Positions 8,136-16,765 of a DNA stretch of 64,000 nucleotides are shown piece after piece. A program made the position numbers and the translations under genes. The notes under the pieces are model-generated. The model did no database searches, was not told the DNA's origin, and worked only from the letters and a program-made list of their open reading frames with translations. Location of the stretch: the NCBI RefSeq assembly GCF_018613195.1, contig NZ_JAGGQQ010000012.1:96253-160252 (forward strand), given 5' to 3'. Each line of letters begins with the position of its first letter. Position 1 is the stretch's first letter. The DNA is from Bacillus sp. ISL-45 (lineage in GTDB: Bacteria > Bacillota > Bacilli > Bacillales > Cytobacillaceae).

Positions 8136-9035
8136 TCAGCGTATCTCCTCATAAAGGCTTGCAAGGTAGACTACAACGGCCGCGTCGAAATCCTTCAAGT
8201 TGACGCCAGTCTTTTCCATGAATTTGTCCAATCTGTACTGAAGTGTATTTCTGTGGACATAAAGTTTTTTGGCTGAAAGAGAAGCGTTCGAACTGCTTTC
8301 CAGAAAAACTTTGATCGTTGCCATCAACTCTTTATCTTCTTCAAATGCGTCAAGGATTGATAACTCAAGAATCTTCTTTAGGTAATCAGGCAAATGTGTC
8401 GCTAACAGCATAGGAAACGATTTTTCAAACGTGTATACATTATCACGAGTAGTATGACTGGTTAATTCCTCGAACACCTGCTTTTCTTTATCGAAAAAGT
8501 GAGGGAGCTGGGCAGTAACCTTTTGGAATTTACCCATATAAAAGGAAATCTTTACAAAGAAATCACTTTCAAACGTCGAGGCAATGGAATAAAGTTCTTC
8601 AGCGTTTTCCGACACTTTCTTTTTTTCTTCAATAATGATTCCAAATGAGCTGTGGATCCAGATGATGGGGTGGTCAGGAAAAAATCCGTTTAAAGCTTCA
8701 TGGATCTCCTCTGTTTCCATATCTTTTACCTGAAGCCGGAACTGGATGAAACGGACTTCATCGTCTTCTGTGGCCGGCATTTCACCATCATGGAAGAGAA
8801 ATCGGTTCCAGGAGTGGGCTGCCCCTGACAAATGTGTATGATTCTCCGGCTCGACAAAATGAAACATATTCTTCATGAGATCAAGCTGGCTTTCTGAAAT
8901 TTTATCCTTTGGAATTCCGACCCAAATCGGCCTGGCATCGGCCTCTTTAAACCAAAAGTAATCAGTTGATGGGGATGCCGGGATATTTTCTTGCGTGACA
9001 GAATCAGGGAAATAAGATAATATTTTATTAATCAT
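8136..9035 (-). CDS. PucR/CdaR-type helix-turn-helix protein (YxkF-like)
   Basis: 299 residues. The last 60 form the PucR-type helix-turn-helix region (SAKKLYVHRNTLQYRLDKF). The N-terminal two thirds are not recognised and contain no obvious sugar-diacid or GGDEF domain. Start is the ATG at 9035 with GAGGAT seven bases upstream; a longer frame to 9299 would run through the csoR-type gene and is rejected. A promoter with extended -10 lies at 9081-9110. Divergent from the CstR-like gene and followed by msmX in the same direction, so it may control msmX, but that is inference. Confidence 0.75.
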   Translation of the reverse strand: MINKILSYFPDSVTQENIPASPSTDYFWFKEADARPIWVGIPKDKISESQLDLMKNMFHFVEPENHTHLSGAAHSWNRFLFHDGEMPATEDDEVRFIQFRLQVKDMETEEIHEALNGFFPDHPIIWIHSSFGIIIEEKKKVSENAEELYSIASTFESDFFVKISFYMGKFQKVTAQLPHFFDKEKQVFEELTSHTTRDNVYTFEKSFPMLLATHLPDYLKKILELSILDAFEEDKELMATIKVFLESSSNASLSAKKLYVHRNTLQYRLDKFMEKTGVNLKDFDAAVVVYLASLYEEIR

Positions 9036-9080
9036 ATAAGTATCCTCAGATTTAATTTGATAAAAGCTGACATATCTTTT

Positions 9081-9110
9081 ATTATAACAGGTGTAGCTTT
9101 TAAATGTTAA
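9081..9110 (-). promoter_or_regulatory. Sigma-A promoter of the PucR-type gene
   Basis: On the minus strand TTAACA (9110-9105), an 18-base spacer and TGT-TATAAT (9089-9081) give an extended -10 promoter about 45 bases upstream of the start codon. Confidence 0.55.
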
Positions 9111-9154
9111 TTCATGCAAAGAGCTGCCAACTGGTAGAAAAAGGAAAAAAACGT

Positions 9155-9185
9155 TGGTATAATAGATACAATACGGGGTACCGTA
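9155..9185 (+). promoter_or_regulatory. Promoter and candidate operator of the CstR-like gene
   Basis: An extended -10 TTGGTATAAT ends at 9163. Eight bases on, TACGGGGTACCGTA (9172-9185) is an inverted repeat with a G/C-rich centre, placed over the expected transcription start. G-rich inverted repeats in this position are typical of CsoR-family autoregulation. Confidence 0.6.
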
Positions 9186-9204
9186 AGAGAGAGGTGTGTA
9201 GGAA

Positions 9205-9465
9205 ATGGAATACACAACAGAAATGAAAAATCGTTTGAAGCGATTAGAGGGCCAGGTACGTGGAGTCATTCGCATGATGGAAGAAGAGAACCACTGCAAG
9301 GACGTAGTTACTCAGTTATCAGCTGTCCGTTCCGCAGTAGACCGCGCGATTGGTTTCATTGTCGCAAAGAACCTTGAATCTTGCATTACTGAAGCAGCGC
9401 AGGAAGGCAAAGATGCCGACGAAGCAATCAAAGAGGCAGTAAATATGATAGTAAAAAGCAGGTAA
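9205..9465 (+). CDS. CsoR-family repressor, CstR-like persulfide sensor type
   Basis: An 86-residue all-helical regulator of the CsoR/RcnR family. Copper-sensing CsoR proteins bind Cu(I) through a Cys-His-Cys set. Here the two cysteines are kept (Cys31 and Cys60) but the middle position, 25 residues after the first Cys, is Asn56 instead of His. Cys31/Cys60 with Asn is the pattern of CstR, which senses persulfides by forming Cys-Cys polysulfide links. A candidate operator overlaps its own promoter. CstR is usually next to sulfide-oxidation genes; none are present here, so targets are elsewhere or the gene is autoregulated only. Confidence 0.85.
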   Translation: MEYTTEMKNRLKRLEGQVRGVIRMMEEENHCKDVVTQLSAVRSAVDRAIGFIVAKNLESCITEAAQEGKDADEAIKEAVNMIVKSR

Positions 9466-9503
9466 GACACCAGCATCCTTTTTAGGATGTGGTGTCTTTT
9501 TTT
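9466..9503 (+). terminator. Terminator after the CstR-like gene
   Basis: AGACACCAGCATCC and GGATGTGGTGTCT pair around a short T loop (one mismatch), followed by seven T. Confidence 0.9.
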
Positions 9504-9544
9504 GTTTAAAAATAAAGTATTAAGTCTTTATACTAAGATTAGTG

Positions 9545-9661
9545 TCTAGCTCCAGCGCCTAGCCCCTCGAGTCGCTTCGGTCCGCCCAATGAAGTCAAAG
9601 AACGACTTCACTGGTCGGCCCTCCAGCGCTTGTCGGGGCTGTTCAAGGCGCTTACGCTTTT
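9545..9661 (+). repeat. Dispersed structured repeat, short copy R2
   Basis: Minimal 117-bp form: opening CTAGCTCCAGCGCCTAG, the central GAAGTC/GACTTC hairpin, then directly the closing module (AGCGCTTGTCGGGGCTG and GGCGCTTACGCTTTT). The CCCGCC stem module is absent. Stem extension CCG (9582-9584) faces CGG (9616-9618). Its last base touches the stop codon of the minus-strand gene at 9661. Confidence 0.9.
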
Positions 9662-9846
9662 CATTTGTTTGGCGGGTCTTCGGGATAAAAGTCATGGCTT
9701 TCCTCAATATTGGGTGAACTGTCCAATCTGTGTACAGTACCACCGGCCATGCCTTCGTTGATCATCCGGTCAACATCGACATAAACTGCATCCCGTCCCT
9801 CATATTTTATGTCCTCAGCAAACTTTTTGCCGCCTTTGTGCTTCAT
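9661..9846 (-). CDS. Small acidic protein of unknown function
   Basis: 61 residues, hydrophilic, starting MKHKGGKKFAED and ending in an acidic, proline-rich tail (FYPEDPPNK). The ATG at 9846 is preceded by GGAGGAGG, a strong ribosome site; the longer frame to 9921 crosses it and is rejected. Followed by the start of yheE upstream in the same direction, possibly one transcript. No domain recognised. Confidence 0.65.
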   Translation of the reverse strand: MKHKGGKKFAEDIKYEGRDAVYVDVDRMINEGMAGGTVHRLDSSPNIEESHDFYPEDPPNK

Positions 9847-9904
9847 GGAATCCTCCTCCAATGATTTTAAGCTTAGAATTCCGGAAAAGGAGTAGAAACA
9901 TACA

Positions 9905-10117
9905 TTACTTATCATATACATGGAAGAGCATCAGCTCGTGGATTTGCTCTTTCAACTGATCGATATGCTCGTCAGAGGGCTGTTCAAAGGTCCACTGAAT
10001 ATCCCCATTCTGATGATAAATTCCCGTAAACTTTTGCTTTTTAAAATAAAATGAGAAATGCCAGCCAGGCATATCTTTATTCTCAAATAATGATTTGAAT
10101 TGGAAATGAGTAATCAA
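9905..10117 (-). CDS. yheE: YheE-like conserved small protein
   Basis: 70 residues matching what I know of YheE: opening MITHFQFKSLFE, a central WHFSFYFKKQ stretch and the ending IHELMLFHVYDK. Function unknown. Start is TTG at 10117, seven bases after GGGGG. Position between sspB and yheD is the same as in B. subtilis. Confidence 0.75.
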   Translation of the reverse strand: MITHFQFKSLFENKDMPGWHFSFYFKKQKFTGIYHQNGDIQWTFEQPSDEHIDQLKEQIHELMLFHVYDK

Positions 10118-10290
10118 TCTGATTCCCCCTTTTAAAGATGTCTTTTCATTATTATATAGTATTCAAGCACGAAGAAGCGCAGATAATTACTCTGGAATAA
10201 CAGTTGTTGTTTTGAAGGAGATGTAAAGTCATGAAAAATGAGCCGCATTTCCTGGGCGGCCCACCATAAAACTGTATCTAGCAATCTCTA

Positions 10291-11475
10291 TCAAAATCCA
10301 GTTTTCCTGAAAAATAAATCGACAAGAGCAGAGAGCCTTTTTTCCTCAATCTGTGGTTCGTCGAAGCTCATTGGTTTTGAGTTGACTTCATAAATGACAT
10401 AATTGCCTTTTTCAGTGATTCCGGCATCAAGTGAAAACTCCCCGAAGTAGCCTAACTCTTCAGTGAGCAGCTCACCGATTTCCTTAACGGCCCAGTCGAA
10501 GAATTGGTCATGCCTGGCACTCTTAACCTTAATATAAGGAAGCATGATCCCTCCATTCGGCAAGTGAGTGGTCAGGTCCTGCTTCCGGGATTGCCGGATG
10601 CCGATTCCTGTCACTTCATACCCATCTTTCCCATCAAGGGCATGTACTCGGAAGTCAAATCGCTTCCCGTCAATGGATGTCGGCATGACTTCTTTCTGGG
10701 CAATGTACTCATATCTTAACAGCTGTCTGGATTTGACCTTCCAAAATTCTTTTATGCCTGGATAAAGATGGCGATGTGAATGGCTCTCGAACTCGATTTC
10801 CCCGTTCTTTTGCCGCAGGCGGAAAATTCCGATCCCCTTTGAAGATGAAGCGGGCTTAAGATAAATCCCTTCATGTTTATTAAGGAAAGCAGCCAACTGG
10901 ATCATTGATTTCACTGAAATACTTTCAGGCATTAGCTTTCTTAATTGAGGATGTCTGGAAAATAGGGAATAGAGCTTGTTTTTATTGATGAATCCAGGAT
11001 TGAAAAAAGGGATTCCGAGTGCGGACAGGTAGTTTACGGCATCTTTAAAAGCTGGCTGCTGCTCTGCTTTCCGGAAGGGAACACGATTAAAAACAAGATG
11101 AGGAAGAGGGGCCTTCACAGGTATCCATTTTTGCACAGTTGGTAAAAATACGACGCCGGTTAGTCCATCCTTGACGATTGTTTCCGGGGGGAAGACGACA
11201 ATCAGTCCATTCCGCTTTAGGATTTCTTCTTGAAGGGCCTGAAACAATGATCCATTGCCAGACAGGGACATATTCTTGCTCATAGAGGTCATGATTCCAA
11301 CCAGGGGACCAATATTTCCCTGGTTGTTTTTCAATAAGAACTGCTGGCTGTTTTCCGGAAGTGTATCTGATGAAGCAGCAGCGATGCTGATTTTATTAAA
11401 GCCAAAGCTGAGTTTTTCGCCAGCTTTGGCTTCATGCGTCCATGCCTTCGATTCAGTATTGTAGCGCAGGATCAT
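10291..11475 (-). CDS. YheC/YheD-family ATP-grasp protein (third of an overlapping trio)
   Basis: 394 residues with an ATP-grasp fold: GIYLKPASSSKGIGIFRL near the middle (nucleotide-binding Lys and Gly-rich loop) and the metal-binding end YEVNSKPMSFDEP. In B. subtilis the family members YheC and YheD are spore-associated; YheD localises around the forespore. The natural reaction is unknown; ATP-grasp enzymes typically join a carboxylate to an amine or thiol. Its ATG overlaps the stop of yheD (ATGA), so the genes are coupled. B. subtilis has only two genes here, so this is an additional paralogue. Confidence 0.85.
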   Translation of the reverse strand: MILRYNTESKAWTHEAKAGEKLSFGFNKISIAAASSDTLPENSQQFLLKNNQGNIGPLVGIMTSMSKNMSLSGNGSLFQALQEEILKRNGLIVVFPPETIVKDGLTGVVFLPTVQKWIPVKAPLPHLVFNRVPFRKAEQQPAFKDAVNYLSALGIPFFNPGFINKNKLYSLFSRHPQLRKLMPESISVKSMIQLAAFLNKHEGIYLKPASSSKGIGIFRLRQKNGEIEFESHSHRHLYPGIKEFWKVKSRQLLRYEYIAQKEVMPTSIDGKRFDFRVHALDGKDGYEVTGIGIRQSRKQDLTTHLPNGGIMLPYIKVKSARHDQFFDWAVKEIGELLTEELGYFGEFSLDAGITEKGNYVIYEVNSKPMSFDEPQIEEKRLSALVDLFFRKTGF

Positions 11476-12839
11476 TTGAAAATATCCTCAGGTGCCGTAA
11501 TCGCTTTTTCCGCTAAAAAAATGCCGAAGGATAGAGACAGCTTTCTGGTGAGCAAATCAAAATTCTTTAGCTTTGGATGCTTGAAAATCGACCGTCCTGG
11601 CTTTGAGTTGGCTTCAAAGAGCCATACTTTTCCTGATTTATCGATTCCAAAGTCAAAACCAAGCTCGCCTATTATTCCTTCCATGTTTTTTTCCAAGATG
11701 GAGCTAAGGACCAGTGCGGCTTCAGAAAGCTTCTTTTCACAAATCTCCAGTTCGGTCTGGTCTTCAAATAGTTCATCAAGTGATTTTACGACTCCGCCGT
11801 TGTTCACATGGGTGGTCACGCTTCCCTGGCCGGCAATTTTTGCGGCGATCGCCGCTACCTGCCACTGTCCGTATTCATCTTTATTTGTATGGACCCTGAA
11901 ATCAATGAGCCTTTTCTCGGATCTAAGCAGGCTGATGCCCTGCTGGACAATCATCTGGGAAAGGTTCCGCTTGTGAAAAATTTTCTTCATCAACTTTTCC
12001 AGGCTTTCAAACCTCGTTAACTTATTGATGCCCTCCTGGTCTCGATAGCGGCAATAATAATAGCCATTATGCTTATCGAACAGGATTTGGTGGATTCCCA
12101 GCCCAAGACTTCCATTAGCCGGTTTGATATAGACGTTCCCATAGTTTGAAAGCATCCTTTCAATCACTGAAAAAGAAGAAAATTGATGTGTTTCAGGCAA
12201 GTACTCTGCTGCACGTTCATCCTGCTGCAGGCGCTCAAATACATCCAGTTTGCTGAAAAAACCCGGGTTATACCATGGAATCAGGTAATCGGTCTGCATC
12301 CTGGATTTTAGGCTGCGAAGCTCAGATTTTCTTTCGGTTCGCCTGTTTGGAAGACGGTCGTAAACAACATTGGGGAAGGGCACCTTTATTCTCATCCAGC
12401 CTCCATCGACAAAGAAATAACCTTGTATCAATCCTTGATCCCAGTCGATATGTTCCTCGCCAAAGACAAAGGGAAGCGCGCCGACCGATTTATTGACGGA
12501 AAGAAGCTTGGCAAAAAACATAGACCTATCACCAATCGGTCTTAATGGAAAAGGCGTAAATCCAGATGTCAGGATGCCAATGAGGGGCCCGATAAATAAT
12601 GTATTCTGATCGATAAAAAGATGTAACGATGTCGATAAATCGGGCATTGAGAGCTCCTTCTGCACATCATCACTCAGTACAATCACGTTTCTTCCTTTAG
12701 GATGAGGAGCACATGCGACATCAACTACCTTGTTGCCAAACGCGATTTTATTAATATCCTTGCTATTTGTCACCTCGGCAGGGACAAAGACTAGCTGTTT
12801 GGAGTGGGCAATGATTTCAATTGGATATTTTTTTCTCAT
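11472..12839 (-). CDS. yheD: Spore-associated ATP-grasp protein YheD
   Basis: 455 residues, the length of B. subtilis YheD. Nucleotide-binding segment NVYIKPANGSLGLGIHQI and terminal metal-binding segment FEANSKPGRSIF define an ATP-grasp domain in the last two thirds; the first 150 residues are a family-specific N-terminal part with the motif GPLIGILTSGF. Middle gene of a three-gene run with ATGA overlaps at both ends, downstream of yheC. Substrate unknown; a role in building or modifying the spore outer layers is inferred from the family. Confidence 0.88.
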   Translation of the reverse strand: MRKKYPIEIIAHSKQLVFVPAEVTNSKDINKIAFGNKVVDVACAPHPKGRNVIVLSDDVQKELSMPDLSTSLHLFIDQNTLFIGPLIGILTSGFTPFPLRPIGDRSMFFAKLLSVNKSVGALPFVFGEEHIDWDQGLIQGYFFVDGGWMRIKVPFPNVVYDRLPNRRTERKSELRSLKSRMQTDYLIPWYNPGFFSKLDVFERLQQDERAAEYLPETHQFSSFSVIERMLSNYGNVYIKPANGSLGLGIHQILFDKHNGYYYCRYRDQEGINKLTRFESLEKLMKKIFHKRNLSQMIVQQGISLLRSEKRLIDFRVHTNKDEYGQWQVAAIAAKIAGQGSVTTHVNNGGVVKSLDELFEDQTELEICEKKLSEAALVLSSILEKNMEGIIGELGFDFGIDKSGKVWLFEANSKPGRSIFKHPKLKNFDLLTRKLSLSFGIFLAEKAITAPEDIFK

Positions 12840-13921
12840 AAGTGCTGTTCCTCTCTTTCTGGCAGAATTTCTGTTAGCATTCTGGCATATTCAAGTGGTG
12901 CTTTATATAGCACTTCTTTCAAATCCGGATTTGTGGAAGCGATGACTTTTCTGCCGGGCTTTGAGTTCGTATCAAGCACCCATAGGGCATGGTCCTTAGA
13001 AACACCAATATCTACGCCGAGTTCGAAAAGCCGTGGGAAAGACCCTTCAAGAATGCCGGGCAGGGTTGATAGAATTTCCTCTATTTCATGTAAAATGAAT
13101 CTTTTTGTACGGATATCCAGGGAATTAGCATACTCATCAAATGGCAGTATTTCTCCGCCGGCACTTATGTTCGAAAGGATTCCGTCCTTGCTGCCGCGGC
13201 GGATTCCCTTGCCTCGCACAACCCACTTATCCTCATGGTCCTTTTGCAGCAGAATTCTTATGTCAAAAGGACAATTTTGCGAATCGGACAGCTGGAGGTA
13301 AGGCTGCATCATATACTCTTTTTTACTGAACAGGTGGTCGAGCCAATTTTCTGTCTCACTGGTGGAATCGAAATTTTTTGTTGACACCCTGCCGCCAAGG
13401 TCTGCTGAGATTACGAACTCTCCACCTGATTTTTCAATTTTATAGATCCCGGCACCGCCCGATCCGAAAAGCGGTTTCAAAACTGCCTTATCCATCTCTT
13501 CCAACTGGGCTACAACTGCTTTTCCGCTGGCGGCAAGAATCGTTCTAGGAATGTATGGAGACAGGGAAGATGTCGACAATACCTGGTAAATAGCCCATTT
13601 ATTAGGTAATCCATTTCCCAGGAAGGAAATATCCGCTTTTTTCTTAAGCCATTTTACAATCGCCATGGCTTGCTTTGATGAAGGATCATTTGTATAAAAA
13701 CAACGGTCATAAATGATCATCGGGAGCGGGAATTCTGATTTTACCCAGCAATCTTCCTTGTGGTCGTATTTTTCTCCCGAAACCAATTGTGTTACTGGAT
13801 GGATTTTAGCTGGTGAGAACCTAAAGCAGGTGAACAAGTTTGGATTCGCCCGCCTGGCAATCTCGGTAAGATATGTTTGTTCACTTTTCATGGAAAGTGT
13901 CATCATTCCAAATGAAATCAT
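12836..13921 (-). CDS. yheC: Spore-associated ATP-grasp protein YheC
   Basis: 361 residues, as in B. subtilis YheC. Contains AVLKPLFGSGGAGIYKI and VLDTNSKPGRKV, the two ATP-grasp landmarks of this family. Start is the ATG at 13921: AAAGGAG lies eight bases upstream, while the in-frame ATG at 13927 is too close and the frame extension to 13966 has no site. First gene of the overlapping trio. Upstream lies repeat R3, which separates it from a fourth paralogue. Confidence 0.88.
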   Translation of the reverse strand: MISFGMMTLSMKSEQTYLTEIARRANPNLFTCFRFSPAKIHPVTQLVSGEKYDHKEDCWVKSEFPLPMIIYDRCFYTNDPSSKQAMAIVKWLKKKADISFLGNGLPNKWAIYQVLSTSSLSPYIPRTILAASGKAVVAQLEEMDKAVLKPLFGSGGAGIYKIEKSGGEFVISADLGGRVSTKNFDSTSETENWLDHLFSKKEYMMQPYLQLSDSQNCPFDIRILLQKDHEDKWVVRGKGIRRGSKDGILSNISAGGEILPFDEYANSLDIRTKRFILHEIEEILSTLPGILEGSFPRLFELGVDIGVSKDHALWVLDTNSKPGRKVIASTNPDLKEVLYKAPLEYARMLTEILPEREEQHL

Positions 13922-13964
13922 TTGCATTTCTCCTTTTGTACAGTGATAGGAAAGTATTATTTTC

Positions 13965-14363
13965 ACTTAGAGAATTGTCCAGCTCCAGCTCCTAGCCAGT
14001 TTTCATCGCTGGAAGAGCTTCCTCGACTACCTTGCGATAAGCGTCAGCTTTGAGCAGCTCGAGTCGCTTGTCTAGTGTCACCTCCTAGAAACTCCGAAAC
14101 TTCAACTCCGTCGGCAAGGTCGGAGTCTCCAGTTTCTGCGTTTCTGGACAGTCGGCTATACTTTTCGATTTCGGTCCGCCCAATGAAGTCAAAGAACAGC
14201 TTCATCGGTCGGCCCTCTAAGGCCCAGGAGCAAACCCGCCAGCCACAGGATAAGGAAAGCTTCGAAGCGAATCATCGCACGACCGAAAGCGGCGGCTTTT
14301 GGGAGGACGTGGCGGTATAGGCGGGCAGCACTTGTCGGGGCTGAACAAAGCGCTTGCGCTTTT
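13965..14363 (+). repeat. Dispersed structured repeat, longest copy R3
   Basis: The fullest copy, about 0.4 kb. After the opening AATTGTCCAGCTCCAG it carries a GAAACTCCGA...TCGGAG...AGTTTC module (about 14090-14152) shared with R5 and R7, the GGTCCGCCC/GGTCGG hairpin, and a CCCGCC...GGCGGG stem that is split by extra sequence (about 14247-14305). It ends in GCGCTTGCGCTTTT next to the stop of the minus-strand gene at 14368. It separates two ATP-grasp paralogues. Confidence 0.88.
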
Positions 14364-14367
14364 CTTA

Positions 14368-15471
14368 TTATGGCTGGCAAAGTCCATAGCAATGGTCAAT
14401 GATGGCTCTTGTTGAAGGCCTTATTTTCGTGTTTTTCTCTTCAAAGTTCTTGGAAGGCTTGGAATTGGCTTCGATCAGCCACAAGTTACCTTTAATATCA
14501 ATTCCAATATCAATCCCCAGCTCGGCAGTGAGCCCCTCCGCATATTTGCTGATGACTTCTGCTGTTTCAAGGGCCAGCTCCTTCATCAGTGCCAGTTGAT
14601 GCCTCGCCTGTTCCTTTCCAAAAATCAGCGCGAGAGTATGCCCAGGTTTCATGACCTCGCCGCCACGGGCAATATTTGATACGAAGTACTGTTCAGCCGA
14701 AACCCTGGCTACAATGGAAGTAACCTTCCAGAATTGCTGGGCATTTTTATGGCAGAGGACCCTGAAATCCAGCCTCCTGCCATTTAATTCTGATAGCTGT
14801 ATTCCCTGCTGGATGATGCAAAGGCGTTTTCCGACGATTGGAGAAATGGCGCTGGCTAGTTCTGACATATATTTGAAGCCTGGAAGGTCCCTTTCCGGCA
14901 TTGACGAAAATGACGCATGGTACAACCCATCATTTTTCGCCACCTGGATAATATTGCGTCCCTGGCTTCCGTGGACAGGTTTGATATATAGCTCAACATG
15001 CTTCTCGAGCATGTTTTGGAGCAGGGTCTCGGAGTATAAATGCGTTTCAGGTATGAACGGATGTAGATGGTCTTCTTGTACTATAGATTCATGGATTTCC
15101 CACTTGGAAAGAAAGCGGTGATTAAATATCTTTATTCCGCGAGCATCCAATTTATTTAAAAACCCCTTAAATCCTTTGCTGATTTCAGTCCTCCGTGATG
15201 AAACCCGATTATAGATGACAGCTGGAAAAGGAAAGAAACCTTTTTTCCATCCATCTTCTTCGTCATCATAAGAAAAGCCCTCGACTCCTTTTTCAGAAAA
15301 ACCTTTAAGTGAAAAAACATAAAAGCTTCCCCCTAATTCGGATACTCCCTGATGGAGCTCTTCGCAAAAGGAGTGGACTTTACCGAAGTCAGGTCCGTTA
15401 TCTTCATTTATTTCGGTCAGCAAAGCGATGACAGGATTGTTGGGTAAGCTTTTCGATTTTGCTGGCGTCAT
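14368..15471 (-). CDS. YheC/YheD-family ATP-grasp protein (fourth paralogue)
   Basis: 367 residues. ELYIKPVHGSQGRNIIQV and LIEANSKPSKNF mark the ATP-grasp domain; the glycine loop is less regular (GRN instead of GIGI), so nucleotide binding may differ. The N-terminal part has AVIYNRVSSRRTE, equivalent to VVYDRLPNRRTE in YheD. ATG at 15471 follows GAGGAG. It lies upstream of yheC in the same direction but is cut off from it by repeat R3, so it may be a separate unit. Confidence 0.85.
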   Translation of the reverse strand: MTPAKSKSLPNNPVIALLTEINEDNGPDFGKVHSFCEELHQGVSELGGSFYVFSLKGFSEKGVEGFSYDDEEDGWKKGFFPFPAVIYNRVSSRRTEISKGFKGFLNKLDARGIKIFNHRFLSKWEIHESIVQEDHLHPFIPETHLYSETLLQNMLEKHVELYIKPVHGSQGRNIIQVAKNDGLYHASFSSMPERDLPGFKYMSELASAISPIVGKRLCIIQQGIQLSELNGRRLDFRVLCHKNAQQFWKVTSIVARVSAEQYFVSNIARGGEVMKPGHTLALIFGKEQARHQLALMKELALETAEVISKYAEGLTAELGIDIGIDIKGNLWLIEANSKPSKNFEEKNTKIRPSTRAIIDHCYGLCQP

Positions 15472-15527
15472 AGCTTCTCCTCATTTTCTTTTAGGCTGTT
15501 TCAAGAAATAAGACAGTGAAATTTTTC

Positions 15528-15776
15528 ACTTCGAGAATTGTCTAGCTCCAGCGCCTAGCCAGTTCTCATCCCCGAATTCGCTCTTTGAGCAGCTCGAGAC
15601 GTTTGTCTAGCTGCGGCTCCTAACTCCTCGAGTCGCTTCGGTCCTGTCAATGAAGTCAAAGAACGACTTCACTGGTCGGCCCTCTGAGGCACAGGAAGTG
15701 CAGACCCGACAGCCACAGGACGTGGCGTTCAAGTCGGGCAGCGCTTGTCGTGGCTGACCGAGGCGCTTGCGCTTTT
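15528..15776 (+). repeat. Dispersed structured repeat, copy R4
   Basis: Opening TTCGAGAATTGTCTAG and closing GAGGCGCTTGCGCTTTT. Here the second stem reads CCCGAC (15705-15710) against GTCGGG (15733-15738), a compensatory double change relative to CCCGCC/GGCGGG in other copies. The stem above the central hairpin is less well preserved. Confidence 0.9.
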
Positions 15777-15950
15777 CTTAACAGCCTAATTGTAAAATAG
15801 GCAAACACACATATTGCATCCTATGAATAGTAGTTGTTATTGGTGATTTTAATGATAAGAGTTAAATTTCGCCTAACCCGAACTTTTGGCATTCAGCAAC
15901 ATAGTTTGTTATAGTGGAGTGGAGCGTTTAACGTAGAAGGAGTGATTTAA

Positions 15951-16310
15951 ATGGCAGTCAATCTTTACGATTCAGCCTACGAATTGGAAAAAGCAATCAG
16001 GAACAGTTCGGAATACACAGAATTAAAAAATCTCTATGATGCTGTGAATAGCGATGAATCAGCAAAAAGAATGTTTGAAAGCTTCCGCAATATCCAGATG
16101 CAGCTTCAGGAAAAGCAAATGACTGGGCAGGAAATTACCCAGGAAGAGGTAGAGCAGGCACAAAAGACAGTCGCTCTTGTCCAACAGCATGAATTGATTT
16201 CGAAGCTGATGGAAGCGGAGCAAAGAATGAGCATGGTCATTGCCGAGCTTAACCAGATTATTATGAAGCCTCTCGAAGAGCTTTACGGAAATCCGAACCA
16301 GCAGCAATAA
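15951..16310 (+). CDS. yheA: YlbF/YmcA-family protein YheA
   Basis: 119 residues, highly helical, with the ending typical of YheA (IIMKPLEELYG). The family includes YlbF and YmcA, which act with RNase Y; YheA itself has no assigned job. Start is the ATG at 15951 preceded by AAGGAGTG. Terminator follows at 16323. Same place in the order as in B. subtilis, although the ATP-grasp genes beside it are on the other strand. Confidence 0.88.
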   Translation: MAVNLYDSAYELEKAIRNSSEYTELKNLYDAVNSDESAKRMFESFRNIQMQLQEKQMTGQEITQEEVEQAQKTVALVQQHELISKLMEAEQRMSMVIAELNQIIMKPLEELYGNPNQQQ

Positions 16311-16322
16311 TAGAATGACAGG

Positions 16323-16351
16323 ACTCCCGCCGATGTGCGGGAGTTTTTTTG
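16323..16351 (+). terminator. Terminator after yheA
   Basis: ACTCCCGC and GCGGGAGT form the stem; seven T follow. Confidence 0.9.
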
Positions 16352-16369
16352 TTGATTGGAATAAAGGAA

Positions 16370-16605
16370 AAACTGTCGGTCATCAAGGCTATGACGGACA
16401 AAAATCAGCGGAAGTGAAGAGAAACTGTCCGTCATCAAGGCTATGATGGACAAAAATCAGTGGAAGTGAAGAAAAATTGTCCGTCATCAAGGCTATGACG
16501 GACAAAAATCAGCGGAAAAAGAGGGAAAACTGTCCGTCATCAAGGCTATAATGGACAAAAATCACCAGAAAAGAAGAAAAACTGTTCGTCATCTATGACT
16601 CTCTT
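16370..16605. repeat. Array of 52-bp units with inner inverted repeat (family A)
   Basis: Five units. The anchor ATCAAGG starts at 16382, 16434 and 16486, then 16539 and a diverged copy at 16591: steps of 52, 52, 53 and 52. Each unit has arms GTCCGTCAT and ATGACGGAC around a 7-base centre (CAAGGCT), then an A-rich spacer. The array at 36390 has the same plan with different arm bases. Confidence 0.88.
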
Positions 16606-16765
16606 GGGCGGAAGGAGACTTATCATATACGCTGCCCTCATACCATCTGTGGACTGGGTCCCGCAAAGGAAGCTAATAACTAAACCCTGCCCCTGTTCTA
16701 TTCTCTAGCTTTCTATCATACAAGTTAAATAAGGACAAAAACACCGAAGAAATGGGGGCATAAAT

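Noticed and set aside
9546..9743. Open frame of 65 residues on the minus strand
   Set aside because: It translates repeat R2; the same peptide piece (VKSFFDFIGR) arises from R1 at 3773-3982. No ribosome site.
11434..11976. 180-residue plus-strand frame opposite yheD
   Set aside because: Shadow of the yheD coding sequence; no ribosome site and Ser/Phe-rich antisense composition.
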